Source: Paenibacillus sp. OV219
GTDB taxonomy: Bacteria; Bacillota; Bacilli; Paenibacillales; Paenibacillaceae
Reading direction: 5' to 3'
Assembly: GCF_900110075.1 (NCBI RefSeq)
Contig: NZ_FOCJ01000014.1
Coordinates: forward strand, 98,611-162,610
Length of the DNA: 64,000 bases
The position numbers and the translations under genes are program-made. The notes beneath the pieces are model-generated. The model worked only from the letters and a program-made list of their open reading frames with translations, was not told the DNA's origin and did no database searches. Shown here piece after piece: positions 37,313 to 46,504 of the stretch; positions within the stretch are counted from its first letter, which is position 1, and each line of letters opens with the position of its first letter.

Positions 37313-38059
37313 TTATTTCAGCATGACGCCCAGGCGGCGCGATGCCTCCATGACAGCCGGCGCTTGCGAGCGCATAATCTCCTGCGTGAATCGGTTCGCC
37401 GGTCCCGAGACGGACAACGCGGCAACGAGCTTGCCTGTACGCGAGAAGACTGGCGCTGCGACCGCCGCAGCTCCCTGCTCGCGCTCCTCGACGCTCGTCG
37501 CGTAGCCGAGACGACACCAATCCTCCAGCTGCTCACGGTACAGCTGCCGGTCGAAGTTCGACGGCCAGGATGGATCCAGAAGCAGCTCCTCACGCTTTGT
37601 CGGCTCCTCGAAGGCGATAAGCACCTTGCTGGAGGCTCCGACATAGAGTGGCAGCCTCACACCGATCGGGGCGACGCGGCGGATTGCCTGCACGCTCTGC
37701 ACCGCTTGAATACGAATCCGCTCATTGCCATCACGCAGATAGAGACTAATCGTCTCGCCGAGCATGTCGCGCAGACGCTCCATTTCCGGCAGGCCAATGA
37801 CAGCCGGATCATCAGCACCCGACATATTCGCCGACAGTTCCCAAATTCGCAGACCCAGCCGGTACCGTTCCGATGCCGGGTCACGCACGACGAAGCCGCG
37901 TTCCTCTAGCGTGCTCAGCATCCGGTGAACAGTGCTCTTATGCAGTCCGACATTATCCGCAATCTCCGTCATCGCCCATTCTTTCTTGGCGGTGAAGCAA
38001 AGCAGTATATCAAGCGCTCGTTCGACGGCACGTACAGTCGATTTTCCATCCTCCGCCAT
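37313..38059 (-). CDS. IclR-family transcriptional regulator
   Basis: 248 residues. The N-terminal winged helix is at about 1-65 (STVRAVERALDILLCF, MTEIADNVGLHKSTVHRMLSTLEERGFV-type, here split as MTEIADNVGLHKSTVHRML). The C-terminal effector domain (about 80-245) ends in the family block RLGYATSVEEREQGAAAVAA and ALSVSGPANRF. ATG at 38059 is 9 bases after GAGGG. Its own promoter region has TATACT and, 11 bases later, a perfect 21-bp inverted repeat, so autoregulation is likely. The same half-site lies before acnA. The effector is not known. Confidence 0.92.
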   Translation of the reverse strand: MAEDGKSTVRAVERALDILLCFTAKKEWAMTEIADNVGLHKSTVHRMLSTLEERGFVVRDPASERYRLGLRIWELSANMSGADDPAVIGLPEMERLRDMLGETISLYLRDGNERIRIQAVQSVQAIRRVAPIGVRLPLYVGASSKVLIAFEEPTKREELLLDPSWPSNFDRQLYREQLEDWCRLGYATSVEEREQGAAAVAAPVFSRTGKLVAALSVSGPANRFTQEIMRSQAPAVMEASRRLGVMLK

Positions 38060-38079
38060 AGGCTCGATCCCTCTTTCAA

Positions 38080-38100
38080 AAGTTTCACTCAGTGAAACTT
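38080..38100. promoter_or_regulatory. IclR-type operator upstream of the regulator gene
   Basis: Perfect 9-3-9 inverted repeat: AAGTTTCAC, TCA, GTGAAACTT. On the minus strand it lies between a TATACT -10 candidate (about 38109-38114) and the ribosome site of the iclR-family gene. Its core matches the site at 29220-29236. Confidence 0.78.
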
Positions 38101-38315
38101 GGTTACAGCTAGTATAGCGTAACTGAGTGCTGCGGGTAAAGCATATGGGTATTATTAGACTTATTTTACAGACAGATTACAGAAGTTTAACAAGTCGTCG
38201 ACATGCATTGACAGGCCGCTACGCTGCGCCATAGGATAGGTATAGAGAACTAATAAAGCGCTTACATTTTATGGGCGGCTCGTTCGCCATTTCATACAAA
38301 GAGGGGGCTTCTATC

Positions 38316-39359
38316 ATGAGCACATCATTGACACCGTCGCTACCTGCTGCCGGGGGCTTCGCGCCCGGCTTACTCCCTCCGCTTCTTCCCGCTCCGCAAT
38401 CGGCTGATTTTGTCGGGGCACGACTCAAGCACACTGCGCTTGCTGTCGTATCGGCGCTTGCCGCGATGCTGCTGCTTGCCGTTGTTGCTTTTCACGGGTA
38501 TGCCGCGTGGGTCATTGCCCATCCTTACGTGCCCGCGCTCTACTCCAACCCGCAGACGGAGAAAGGGCTCGCTTACAGCGATGTCTCCTTCCCAAGCAAG
38601 AGCGGGCGCACTACTGTGCATGGCTGGTATATTCCTTCTGGCGCAGCCTCCGACCGGACGGTCGTCTTCAGCCACGGCTACGGCGCGAACCGCGAGGAAA
38701 CGTGGGTACCGATGTATGAGCTCGCTTCGCTGCTGCATGGCCTCCACTATAATGTGTTTATGTTTGATTATGGCTACGCTTCGTCCGGCAAACGGACGGC
38801 TGCCACAGGCGGGCGGGAAGAATCGAAACAGCTGCTCGCCGCTGTCCAGTATGTACGCTCGCAAGGTGCTGACGAGGTTGTTGTCTGGGGCTTCTCAATG
38901 GGCGCAGGAACGGCGCTTCAGGCAGCGCTGCAGACCGACAAAACCGACGGCATCGATGCGATGATTCTCGACAGCTTGTTCCTGCCAAGCTCAGATTCGC
39001 TCTACAACAATCTGAAGCAGTACACGGATTTGCCGCGCAATCCATCCGTTCCGCTCATCGAATGGATGCTTCCATTCTTCACCGGATCAAGCTTCAGCCA
39101 ACTGCCGGTGAAGCAGGTGCTCAGCACCAATTACACGATGCCAATCTTCATTATGCACGGCACCGCAGACTCTATTGCGCCGATCGAGACTGCTGAGAAG
39201 ATCGCTGCAAGCCAGTATAATTCTCTCTCTCGCGAATGGTACGTCGAAGGCGCGATTCACGAGCTGCTGTTCCGTACGAAACCAAAGGAGTATATCCAGC
39301 GCGCAGCGCTGTTCTTAAGCCAGGTCGATGCTGCTCGTAAGTCGACGGAGGCTGCCTAG
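38316..39359 (+). CDS. Membrane-anchored alpha/beta hydrolase
   Basis: 347 residues. A Pro/Ala-rich N-terminus leads to one membrane helix (about 38-63), and the hydrolase domain should lie outside. Nucleophile motif VWGFSMGAGTAL (Ser near 200). The oxyanion loop is VVFSHGYGANREE, the acid is probably the Asp in MHGTADSIAP, and the His is in EGAIHELLF. ATG at 38316 is 8 bases after AGAGGGGG. It resembles the YqkD/BAAT-type hydrolases of Bacilli; substrate unknown. It faces the repeat field at its 3' end. Confidence 0.85.
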   Translation: MSTSLTPSLPAAGGFAPGLLPPLLPAPQSADFVGARLKHTALAVVSALAAMLLLAVVAFHGYAAWVIAHPYVPALYSNPQTEKGLAYSDVSFPSKSGRTTVHGWYIPSGAASDRTVVFSHGYGANREETWVPMYELASLLHGLHYNVFMFDYGYASSGKRTAATGGREESKQLLAAVQYVRSQGADEVVVWGFSMGAGTALQAALQTDKTDGIDAMILDSLFLPSSDSLYNNLKQYTDLPRNPSVPLIEWMLPFFTGSSFSQLPVKQVLSTNYTMPIFIMHGTADSIAPIETAEKIAASQYNSLSREWYVEGAIHELLFRTKPKEYIQRAALFLSQVDAARKSTEAA

Positions 39360-39447
39360 GCTGCCCGAGAAAGCTTGGATGGTCTAACTCGAACTTGCGC
39401 AGCTATCAATATGGACAGAAAGAGGCTCTCCGCTTGGAGGGCCTGGG

Positions 39448-39475
39448 CCTTATCCTTTAATTGGATAAGGTTTTT
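39448..39475 (+). terminator. Terminator after hydrolase gene
   Basis: CCTTATCC, TTTAATT loop, GGATAAGG, then TTTTT. It directly abuts the 51-bp array. Confidence 0.8.
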
Positions 39476-39479
39476 CTGA

Positions 39480-40290
39480 TTGAGCGAAAGAAGCTGGTCT
39501 GGTGGACTACATTGACGGAATACCGGTGGATTGAACGAAAGAAGCTGGTCTGGTGGACTACATTGACGGGAAACCGGTGGATTGAACGAAAGAAGCTGGT
39601 CTGGTGGACTACATTGACGGGAAACCGGTGGATTGAGCGAAAGAAGTTGGTCTGGTGGACTACATTGACGGAATACCGGTGGATTGAGCGAAAGAAGCTG
39701 GTCTGGTGGACTACATTGACGGAATACCGGTGGATTGAACGAAAGAAGCTAGTCTGGTGGACTACATTGACTGAAAACCGGTGGATTGAGCGAAAGAAGC
39801 TGGTCTGGTGGACTACATTGACGGAAAACCGGTGGATTGAGCGAAAGAAGCTGGTCTGGTGGACTACATTGACGGAATACCGGTGGATTGAACGAAAGAA
39901 GCTGGTCTGGTGGACTACATTGACGGAATACCGGTGGATTGAACGAAAGAAGCTGGTCTGGTGGACTACATTGACGGAATACCGGTGGATTGAACGAAAG
40001 AAGCTGGTCTGGTGGACTACATTGACGGAATACCGGTGGATTGAACGAAAGAAGCTGGTCTGGTGGACTACATTGACGGAATACCGGTGGATTGAACGAA
40101 AGAAGCTAGTCTGGTGGACTACATTGACTGAAAACCGGTGGATTGAGCGAAAGAAGTTGGTCTGGTGGACTACATTGACGGGAAACCGGTGGATTGAGCG
40201 AAAGAAGCTAGTCTGGTGGACTACATTGACGGAATACCGGTGGATTGAACGAAAGAAGCTGATGGAGTGGACTACATTGACCAAAAAGAG
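39480..40290 (-). repeat. Tandem array, locus B: 16 near-identical 51-bp units
   Basis: CTACAT (ATGTAG on the minus strand) recurs at 39507 and every 51 bp to 40272, 16 times without a single indel. A unit reads, on the plus strand, roughly GAAGCTGGTCTGGTGGACTA then CATTGACGGAATACCGG and TGGATTGAACGAAA. Variation is limited to a few positions (gctGgt/gctAgt/gtTggt; gaatac/ggaaac/aaaac; gAac/gAgc). T(G/A)GTC-TGGTG-GACTA can form a hairpin, and the G/A change preserves pairing. Because 51 is divisible by 3 and the unit has no stop, both strands are open; I regard those frames as by-products. It contains an ACCGGT site per unit. Confidence 0.95.
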
Positions 40291-40331
40291 TCCTCATGGT
40301 CACTACTTTATGGGGAAATCAGGGAGGTCGT

Positions 40332-40440
40332 GTCAGAGAGGGGTACTACGTTCCCCACATATCTACATTTGCGGAACAGCAACCAAATACGCGAAAGTGT
40401 ATCCCTCAGGGATCTACATTTGTGGATGTTCCACTATAGC
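40332..40440 (-). repeat. Intergenic repeat, locus C: two divergent units 51 bp apart
   Basis: CTACAT at 40363 and 40414 (51 bp). On the minus strand each ATGTAG is followed by a hairpin core: ATCCC-TGA-GGGAT at 40401-40413, and GGGG...CCCC at 40340-40356. The first then continues ACACTTTCGCG. The pair is same-family but not in phase with locus B (91 bp from its last anchor). Confidence 0.8.
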
Positions 40441-40446
40441 AAAAAG

Positions 40447-40472
40447 ACCGACGTTTCATTGAAACGTCGGTT
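40447..40472. other. Hairpin between repeat field and folE terminator
   Basis: ACCGACGTTTC-ATT-GAAACGTCGGT, an 11-bp perfect stem. Followed on the plus strand by TTCTC only, so termination is uncertain. Confidence 0.55.
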
Positions 40473-40480
40473 TCTCAAAG

Positions 40481-40512
40481 AGAAGAGGCTCTCCGCATGG
40501 AGAGCCTCTTCT
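40481..40512 (-). terminator. Terminator after folE
   Basis: AGAAGAGGCTCTCC, 4-base loop and full complement (14-bp perfect stem). The minus strand lacks a clean T run (TTTGAG follows), so strength is uncertain. Confidence 0.65.
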
Positions 40513-40521
40513 CTTGTACAG

Positions 40522-41115
40522 CTATTGCTTCAGCAGCGACAGAAACTCCGAACGGAGCGCCGCGCTCGTGCGGAATTCGCCGCGAACAGCCGACGTCACC
40601 GTCTTGCTGCCCGTCTTCTTCACGCCGCGTGCGCACATGCACAGATGCTCGCCTTCGACGACAACCATAACACCGTGCGGCTTCAGCACCTCATCCATGA
40701 TGTTCGCGATCTGCGAAGTGATGCGCTCTTGCACCTGCAGGCGGCGAGTAATCGCCTCAACGAGGCGCGCCAGCTTACTCAGTCCTGCGATCTTGCCGCT
40801 CGGGATGTAGCCGATATGCGCTTTGCCGAAGAATGGCGCCATATGATGCTCGCACTGGCTGTAGTAGATAATGTCACGCACGATAACAAGCTCCTCATGC
40901 TGCTCATCGAACGTAACGCCGAGCACATCGCGCGGGTCGACTTCGTAGCCCGCGAAGATTTCCTCATACATCCGCGTCACGCGCGCCGGTGTTTCCAGCA
41001 GCCCTTCGCGGTCGACATCTTCACCGATCAGGCTCAGAATCTCCCGAATGTGGTGCTCGATCTTTTCCCGATTATCCGAAACGAGGGAATTGACGTAATC
41101 CTTCTTGCCCGCCAT
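40522..41115 (-). CDS. folE: GTP cyclohydrolase I
   Basis: First enzyme of tetrahydrofolate synthesis. Zinc ligands are in [20 protein letters not shown] and [14 protein letters not shown], with RLQVQERIT also diagnostic. 197 residues, close to the usual 190. ATG at 41115 is 11 bases after AAGGAGA; a GTG three codons earlier is possible. It follows the yneF-like gene by 43 bases on the same strand. No mtrB or queuosine partner is adjacent, though queG lies a few kilobases away. Confidence 0.96.
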   Translation of the reverse strand: MAGKKDYVNSLVSDNREKIEHHIREILSLIGEDVDREGLLETPARVTRMYEEIFAGYEVDPRDVLGVTFDEQHEELVIVRDIIYYSQCEHHMAPFFGKAHIGYIPSGKIAGLSKLARLVEAITRRLQVQERITSQIANIMDEVLKPHGVMVVVEGEHLCMCARGVKKTGSKTVTSAVRGEFRTSAALRSEFLSLLKQ

Positions 41116-41158
41116 AGTAACCACCGTCTCCTTTCCATGAGCCCGTAAGGCGGTAACC

Positions 41159-41389
41159 TTATCTCCGCTTCTTACCGGGATGTTGTTGTTGTTGATTCTT
41201 CATCATCTGCTGTGCTTTCTGCATCTGATTATTATTCAAATTGTAGCCCATTTGCTTCGCCATCTTCTTCAGCGCTTCTGGATCGTTCTGCATCTTCTCC
41301 AGCTGCTTGCGCAAGTAGTATACGCCGACGAAGAAACCGCCAACAGCGCCAACTATAAGCGTAATGATCGAAATTATAGCCGTCCACAT
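41159..41389 (-). CDS. yneF: YneF-family (UPF0154) small membrane protein
   Basis: 76 residues: one N-terminal membrane helix (about 2-24, with [16 protein letters not shown]), then [14 protein letters not shown], the hallmark of the UPF0154/YneF family, and a Gln/Asn-rich basic end. ATG at 41389 has AGGTGAG about 6 bases upstream; a longer start adds 14 residues but no ribosome site. Function unknown. Confidence 0.9.
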   Translation of the reverse strand: MWTAIISIITLIVGAVGGFFVGVYYLRKQLEKMQNDPEALKKMAKQMGYNLNNNQMQKAQQMMKNQQQQHPGKKRR

Positions 41390-41504
41390 CGTTCTCTCAC
41401 CTAGCCTTATCTGAAAATGTTCATTTTGCAACCTATCATATCATGAGGACCACATGTTCGCAAACGAGCTTTGCAGCTTGGACGAATACGAGATATACGA
41501 TGAC

Positions 41505-41541
41505 AAAAGAAGAGGACCCTGCCACCGGCAGGGTCTTCTTA
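41505..41541 (-). terminator. Terminator after cheB remnant
   Basis: Minus strand: AAGAAGACCCTGCC, GGTG loop, GCAGGGTCCTCTTCTT, then TTTTG. One bulge. Confidence 0.82.
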
Positions 41542-41560
41542 CTAGAGCGTTACTAGAGCG

Positions 41561-41776
<216 letters not shown>

Positions 41777-41799
41777 TCATTAACTCATTCCCGCTACTA

Positions 41800-41912
41800 T
41801 CCCCCGATATAGATCCCTAGGGGATAATCTTGCTCCGACTTCGCCCCATTTCCCCCAATGTAGATCCCTGGAGGACACTCTTTTGCTCTTTTGCTCTTTT
41901 GCTCTTTTATTC
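41800..41912 (+). repeat. Intergenic repeat, locus D: two units 51 bp apart, then a TTTTGCTC microrepeat
   Basis: ATATAG at 41807 and ATGTAG at 41858 (51 bp). They are followed by ATCCC-TA-GGGGAT and ATCCCTGGAGGA cores, then (A)CTCTTTTGC in the second. After it CTCTTTTG is repeated four times (about 41878-41909). It separates the cheB remnant from the 41998 gene; the flanking genes are co-directional here. Confidence 0.8.
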
Positions 41913-41997
41913 ACTTCATCCTCCCGTTCCCGCCCCACAACAAAAAAGCAGCACAGCGGATCAATCTCCACTGTGCTGCGACGCGAGCCATATTCAT

Positions 41998-42312
41998 CTA
42001 TTCTTCCAGCTTGAACCGCGCAATCTGATCCTCATACCCTTCGCGGCGCAGAATTTCGAGCTGCTTGCGGCCGATAAGATCATAGTGCGGGAACGGCTGC
42101 CTCCGGTGGATGTACGCCGGATCGAGCCCTTGGCTGCGGCACCAGGCCTCGAGCTTCGCTATGTCGCTGCAGCCGACCTTCGTGACGGTTGTGATGCCAT
42201 CCCACCTCGGCTCATGCCAATAATGCGTGATGAACGCGATCTCTCCGCTCGCAACCCGCTTCTTCCACATGTTCAGCTCTTCACGCTTTATTCCGAATGC
42301 GATAGCGTTCAC
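41998..42312 (-). CDS. Conserved small protein (YneQ-like)
   Basis: About 104 residues. IAFGIKREELNMWKKRVASG, then AFITHYWHEPRWDGITTVTK and GCSDIAKLEAW, ending HYDLIGRKQLEILRREG. It resembles a small Bacillus family I recall as YneQ. Function unknown. The GTG at 42312 is almost directly abutted by AAGGGG. Relatives seem to begin near AFGIKREEL, so an ATC or other non-standard start is conceivable. It follows the HD-GYP gene by 31 bases. Confidence 0.7.
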   Translation of the reverse strand: MNAIAFGIKREELNMWKKRVASGEIAFITHYWHEPRWDGITTVTKVGCSDIAKLEAWCRSQGLDPAYIHRRQPFPHYDLIGRKQLEILRREGYEDQIARFKLEE

Positions 42313-42343
42313 CCCTTAGCGCAGCAGCGCAGGCTCGTTAACT

Positions 42344-43393
42344 CTAGCCGAGCACCTGCTCAATAAACACCGTTGTATGCTTAGCCAGATCAATCTCGCG
42401 GCTTGCGACATTGTCATTCTCCCGTGAGCTCTCGCGCTCGAGGACGCGGACGATCGGTCTGCCCGGCAAGCCGCGATGCTGACCAACAACGATACCGGTC
42501 TCCTTCGTCGACAGCTTCACCGAGACTCCGTTCGGATAAACCGACACGATGCGCAGGAAATGCGTCAATAGCTCGTGATCAAGTATCGTCCCGGACATCG
42601 CCATCATTCGCTCACACGCATCATGAGGCAGCAGCGGACCACCTTCCGTGCTACCCGTTTGCAACAAATTGTCGTACATATTCGTAACCGCTACGATGCG
42701 GGAATAGAGATGAATTTGCTCCCCGACGAGTCCCCGTGGCACACCGCTACCATCCACGTGCTCATGATGCTGGAATGCCACATGAGCAATAAGCAGGCTG
42801 AACTCGCGCTTCGCCTTCAAGAGCTCGAAGCCCTTCCAGGTATGACCCTTCGCCCCCACTTCGTCTTCTCCATCGGCTGGCTCAGGATCCGGCTTGCCGA
42901 CGTCATGCAGCAGCGCACCAATCGCCAGTTCCTTCAGCTGAATTTGGTTCAAATTCATGCCAACGCCGATCAGAGTCGACATCATGCACACATTCATTGC
43001 ATGAATATACGCCTCATTATCACGTGTGCGAATATCGTTCAGATGAACAAGCACATCCCGGTTGCGGATAACTTCATGCAGCAAATCGTCGACGGTTAAG
43101 CTGACTGCGCGGGAGTTGAAGTCTTTGCCGGAGCGGAGCGCTTCCATCGTCTCCGACATCTGCTTGATGATCGCCCGTTTAGTCTCATCCGACAAAATCT
43201 CTTCCTGCTCTTCGATATCCTGCATGCTGGCATCTTTAATATAGATATTCGTCACGCCGATACGTTTGAGTGTACTAATCATATAAACGGTCAATTGAAC
43301 ACTCGCCGACAGCAGTACCTGGCCGTTGACCGCATAGATCGTCTTGCCAAGAATATCGCCGGACTCTACTGCTTCCATATCGACATATTTCAT
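42344..43393 (-). CDS. HD-GYP domain protein, probable cyclic-di-GMP phosphodiesterase
   Basis: 349 residues. The N-terminal region (about 1-60, DMEAVESGDILGKTIYAVNGQ) matches the module often preceding HD-GYP in Bacilli. The HD motif is ALLHDVGKPDPEP near 160-172 and the GYP region is HHEHVDGSGVPRGLVG, with V replacing Y of GYP. Metal residues look intact, so hydrolysis of a cyclic dinucleotide is likely. ATG at 43393; 26 bases downstream of queG on the same strand. Confidence 0.88.
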   Translation of the reverse strand: MKYVDMEAVESGDILGKTIYAVNGQVLLSASVQLTVYMISTLKRIGVTNIYIKDASMQDIEEQEEILSDETKRAIIKQMSETMEALRSGKDFNSRAVSLTVDDLLHEVIRNRDVLVHLNDIRTRDNEAYIHAMNVCMMSTLIGVGMNLNQIQLKELAIGALLHDVGKPDPEPADGEDEVGAKGHTWKGFELLKAKREFSLLIAHVAFQHHEHVDGSGVPRGLVGEQIHLYSRIVAVTNMYDNLLQTGSTEGGPLLPHDACERMMAMSGTILDHELLTHFLRIVSVYPNGVSVKLSTKETGIVVGQHRGLPGRPIVRVLERESSRENDNVASREIDLAKHTTVFIEQVLG

Positions 43394-43419
43394 GTTGTAG
43401 ACCTTCTCCCCAAAGATGG

Positions 43420-44571
43420 TTATATCGATGTCGTATCGTCTGCCAGCGCGTTATCAATCGCTTCTATGACCGCTTCATCACTCTCACGCTGCCGCGCGGA
43501 GCGGAGCAGCTCATTCGCCCCTTCGCCGCCAATGCGGCCAAGCGACCAAGCCGCTGTCGCCCGCAGCTCGAAGCGCGGATCGCCCTGCAGCACATCCGCA
43601 AGCGCAGGAATAGCGCTCGCGTCCTTGAAATTACCCAGCGCGATAACGGCGTTGCGCTGAATCGGCTTGCGGCCGCGCCACGCCGAGGAGCTCGCGCCGT
43701 AGCGCTCCTTGAACTCGCGGTTTCCCATCGCGAGGAGCGGTACAAGCAGCGGCTTCACCTTCTCGTTGTCCGGCACAAGCTCAGGCTGATGCGTCGCATT
43801 CTTGCCCTTGTTCTCCGGACAGACGACCTGGCAAGTATCGCAGCCGTACAGCCGGTTGCCGATCTTGCGCATCAGTTCATCGGATACGATCCCTTTCGTT
43901 TGCGTGACGAAGGAGATGCACCGCTGCGAATTGAGCTGCCCCGGAGCAACGAGCGCATCCGTTGGACACGCGTCGATGCACGCCGTACAGCTTCCGCAGC
44001 TCTCAGTGACTGGTGCATCCGGTGGTATCGGGAGGTTCGTAATCATTTCACCAAGGTAGACATAAGAGCCCCATTCCGGCGTTATAATCGAGCAGTTGCT
44101 GCCGATCCAGCCAATGCCTGCACGCTCTGCTACGGCACGGTCCGATAGTGCCCCCGTATCAACCATGCTCAGGAAGCGCCCTTCCGGTACGCGTTCGAGC
44201 AACCACGCTTCCAAACGGCGAAGCCGCTCCCGCAGCACCGAATGATAATCCTCGCCCCAGGCGGAGCGCGAAATAATGCCCCGTCTCGCACCAGGCTCCG
44301 ACTTCGGCGGGTCCTGCAGCTTCGACGGATAAGCTATCGCAATCGCAATAATTGATTCCGGATCGTCAAACAGCAGCTCCGGCTCCGTCCGTTTCGCGAG
44401 GTCCGACTCCTCGAAGCCAGACTCATAGCCAAGCTCCCGATGCCGCTCGAGCCGCTCTCGCAGCTGAGTGAATGGCGCAGCAGAAGCGACGCCGATCTTA
44501 TCTATGCCAAGCTCCGCAGCAGCAGCCTTCATATCCTCTTTTAACTGATTCCAATCCAAGCTGCTATCCAA
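43420..44571 (-). CDS. queG: Epoxyqueuosine reductase
   Basis: Last step of queuosine synthesis in tRNA; cobalamin and two [4Fe-4S] clusters. The cluster motif CGSCTACIDACPTDAL and a second set YGCDTCQVVCPENKG are both present. The cobalamin-binding N-terminal part (DTGALSDRAVAERAGIGWIG) precedes them. The end (about 300-383) forms HEAT-like repeats, LADVLQGDPRFELRATAAWS. 383 residues. The start is TTG at 44571, 8 bases after GGAGG. Downstream of the signal peptidase gene by 15 bases. Confidence 0.95.
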   Translation of the reverse strand: MDSSLDWNQLKEDMKAAAAELGIDKIGVASAAPFTQLRERLERHRELGYESGFEESDLAKRTEPELLFDDPESIIAIAIAYPSKLQDPPKSEPGARRGIISRSAWGEDYHSVLRERLRRLEAWLLERVPEGRFLSMVDTGALSDRAVAERAGIGWIGSNCSIITPEWGSYVYLGEMITNLPIPPDAPVTESCGSCTACIDACPTDALVAPGQLNSQRCISFVTQTKGIVSDELMRKIGNRLYGCDTCQVVCPENKGKNATHQPELVPDNEKVKPLLVPLLAMGNREFKERYGASSSAWRGRKPIQRNAVIALGNFKDASAIPALADVLQGDPRFELRATAAWSLGRIGGEGANELLRSARQRESDEAVIEAIDNALADDTTSI

Positions 44572-44586
44572 GCAAGAAGCCTCCTG

Positions 44587-45279
44587 TTACAAATGGTTTA
44601 ACCTCGCGATCGGCCAAATTATCAAATCTGCCCGTCCGATAATCGAAGAGCGCGGCACTGCATGGAACGAGCGACTGTCTCTACTCGCCTTTGCATGCCT
44701 GTTATCGCCCATCACGAAATAATGGTCTGCATTGATTTTATCCGGACCGTAATCGAGATCTTCAATTTCCGTATCGGTGTATGACTCGACGACAAGCTGG
44801 CCGTTTCGGTACAGCTGGCCTTCACGAATTTCTATCGTATCTCCAGGCAAGCCGACGATCCGTTTCACCAGAAACTCTTTGCGCCCTTCTCCTTCTGCCG
44901 GATCCTTCAAAATGACAACATCGCCAATCGAAGGCGAACCGGTCAGAAACGCGAATTTATTGATGAACAGCCATTCCGACTCGTATAAGGTCGGTTCCAT
45001 CGACTGTCCTTTCACAGTAGAAAGGTTAAATACAAAAACATGCATGCCAAACACAATAAGAACCGCAATTGCAAGCGTTAGCACCCAACTCCGCAGCTCA
45101 GCAACCCATGGAGGACTGTTCCGCTCCTTTTTGGCAGCACGACCTAGCTTGTCCTTCTTGCCTGGTTCTATTGCCGGCCTCTGCCGCTTGGCAGGTGAAC
45201 CGTTCCGTTTACGCGGCCCAATCGGTGCATCCTCTACAGCCTGAGGCGAATTCGTATCCAATCGCGGACCTTCAACCAT
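44587..45279 (-). CDS. sipS: Type I signal peptidase (SipS/LepB)
   Basis: Removes signal peptides outside the membrane. The catalytic Ser is in VKGQSMEPTLY and the Lys in FLVKRIVGLPGDTIE. MGDNRHAKASRDSRSF is the conserved box D/E. One membrane helix at about 62-86. It is 230 residues, longer than the Bacillus form, because of a 60-residue basic Pro/Lys/Arg-rich cytoplasmic leader. ATG at 45279; only a weak AGGTG lies upstream. Gene lies between the DUF402 gene and queG. Confidence 0.95.
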   Translation of the reverse strand: MVEGPRLDTNSPQAVEDAPIGPRKRNGSPAKRQRPAIEPGKKDKLGRAAKKERNSPPWVAELRSWVLTLAIAVLIVFGMHVFVFNLSTVKGQSMEPTLYESEWLFINKFAFLTGSPSIGDVVILKDPAEGEGRKEFLVKRIVGLPGDTIEIREGQLYRNGQLVVESYTDTEIEDLDYGPDKINADHYFVMGDNRHAKASRDSRSFHAVPRSSIIGRADLIIWPIARLNHL

Positions 45280-45286
45280 CTAATTG

Positions 45287-45838
45287 CTACACCTCGCCTA
45301 TTTGTTTGTTCCACGCTTCAAAATAGGCCAAAATTAGCTCGTCGTTGAACGGAGCATGTCCACTCTCAATCCGGCTAAGCAGCGCCTGAAGCCCTTCCAT
45401 TACTTTTCGGTTAACTTCCTCCGAATAATGATAGGCTACCTTATGCAGCTCGTATTCCTCTTGATCGACGATTTGAGGCTTACCGCCGCGCGGCACAACG
45501 ACGTCAAGGTCATAATCAATATAGGTGAGCACATCGTTCCGGAAGAACAGAGGTGAAGCGACGTTGCAGTAGTAACGGACGCCATGCTCCTCAAGCAGAC
45601 CGACCACATTAAACCACTCGCCCGGGATAAAAAAAGAAACCGCCGGGACCCGACTGATCCATTGCTTTCCGTCTGCTTCCTGAATCGGGGTCTGGCGATT
45701 AATGAAGACATGCATGCCTTCGGCAGCATGCTCCGGCGCGAGCAGCTCACTCGGCACCTGCCAATTCTCCAGCCACATGCGGTGAAGATGTCCATTATTT
45801 TTGAAGCTCTTGATTACACAAGGACGGTATGTTGTCAT
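45287..45838 (-). CDS. DUF402 nucleoside tri/diphosphatase
   Basis: 183 residues with the DUF402 core: FINRQTPIQEADGKQWISR, then FFIPGEWFNVVGLLEEHG, YYCNVASPLFFRNDVLTYIDYDLDVVV (written here in parts: YYCNVASP, YIDYDLDVVV). Family members (Bacillus Ntdp) hydrolyse nucleoside tri- and diphosphates with a divalent metal. ATG at 45838 is 10 bases after TAGGAG. It is 7 bases upstream of the signal peptidase gene. Confidence 0.88.
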   Translation of the reverse strand: MTTYRPCVIKSFKNNGHLHRMWLENWQVPSELLAPEHAAEGMHVFINRQTPIQEADGKQWISRVPAVSFFIPGEWFNVVGLLEEHGVRYYCNVASPLFFRNDVLTYIDYDLDVVVPRGGKPQIVDQEEYELHKVAYHYSEEVNRKVMEGLQALLSRIESGHAPFNDELILAYFEAWNKQIGEV

Positions 45839-45950
45839 AAGCGTATTACTCCTAGAGAGGTACTTTCTTACTATAAGAAAAGCATATCTGTTCGCCAAAA
45901 TCAATGACGCATCAGATATGCTTGTCCATTTCACATATGACTATTAAATA

Positions 45951-46373
45951 TTAGCCGGTCACAATGCTTAATTTCTGGAAAGAACGGAAGAAATCAGTAG
46001 CCGCGTATCCAAGCGATTCATAGAGTGAGAGTATTGGCTCGTTATGCTCATCCGCTGTTACTAAAATTTTCGAAACATTGCGTTGTTCAAACTTTCCGCG
46101 AAGCGAACCGATCAGCTTCTTGCCGATTCCTTGACGTTGATAGTTCGGATGTACTGCTAGTCGATAGTAATAGCCACGGCCATTATCAATCGTCCCGATA
46201 ATAATGCCGACGATTTCATCACCGTCAGCAGCGACAAGCACAAGCTCGCTGTCCCAAGACAACTGGCGGGCAAAAGCTTCCATCGTTTGCTCGTAGCATT
46301 GCTCCGTCAAAACAGTTTCCAGCAGTTCCGTAACAGGCCGATAATCAGCTAATTGGAAGGATCGAACGTCCAT
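45951..46373 (-). CDS. GNAT-family N-acetyltransferase
   Basis: 140 residues. The acetyl-CoA site is RLAVHPNYQRQGIGKKLIG (Q/R-x-x-G-x-G/A), followed by NEPILSLYESLGYAATDFF. The acceptor is not predictable. ATG follows AGGAG by 9 bases. Same strand as the DUF402 gene but 112 bases upstream. Confidence 0.88.
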   Translation of the reverse strand: MDVRSFQLADYRPVTELLETVLTEQCYEQTMEAFARQLSWDSELVLVAADGDEIVGIIIGTIDNGRGYYYRLAVHPNYQRQGIGKKLIGSLRGKFEQRNVSKILVTADEHNEPILSLYESLGYAATDFFRSFQKLSIVTG

Positions 46374-46504
46374 TTCTTTAAGCTCCTCTTCAAACGCAAT
46401 ATGAGAACGGCAGTGCTAATATTTTAGGTAAAATTAATAATACGACAAATTTGTTCAAATTCCTGCTGAAATCTTTAAAATTCCTTAAAAAATATATTAA
46501 ATCT

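Noticed and set aside
39480..40290. CRISPR array
   Set aside because: Units are contiguous 51-bp copies with no variable spacers of CRISPR type, and no cas genes are near.
39457..40462. Long open frames on both strands in the repeat array (333 and 275 codons)
   Set aside because: They arise because a stop-free 51-bp unit is repeated. No ribosome site or non-repeat domain supports either.
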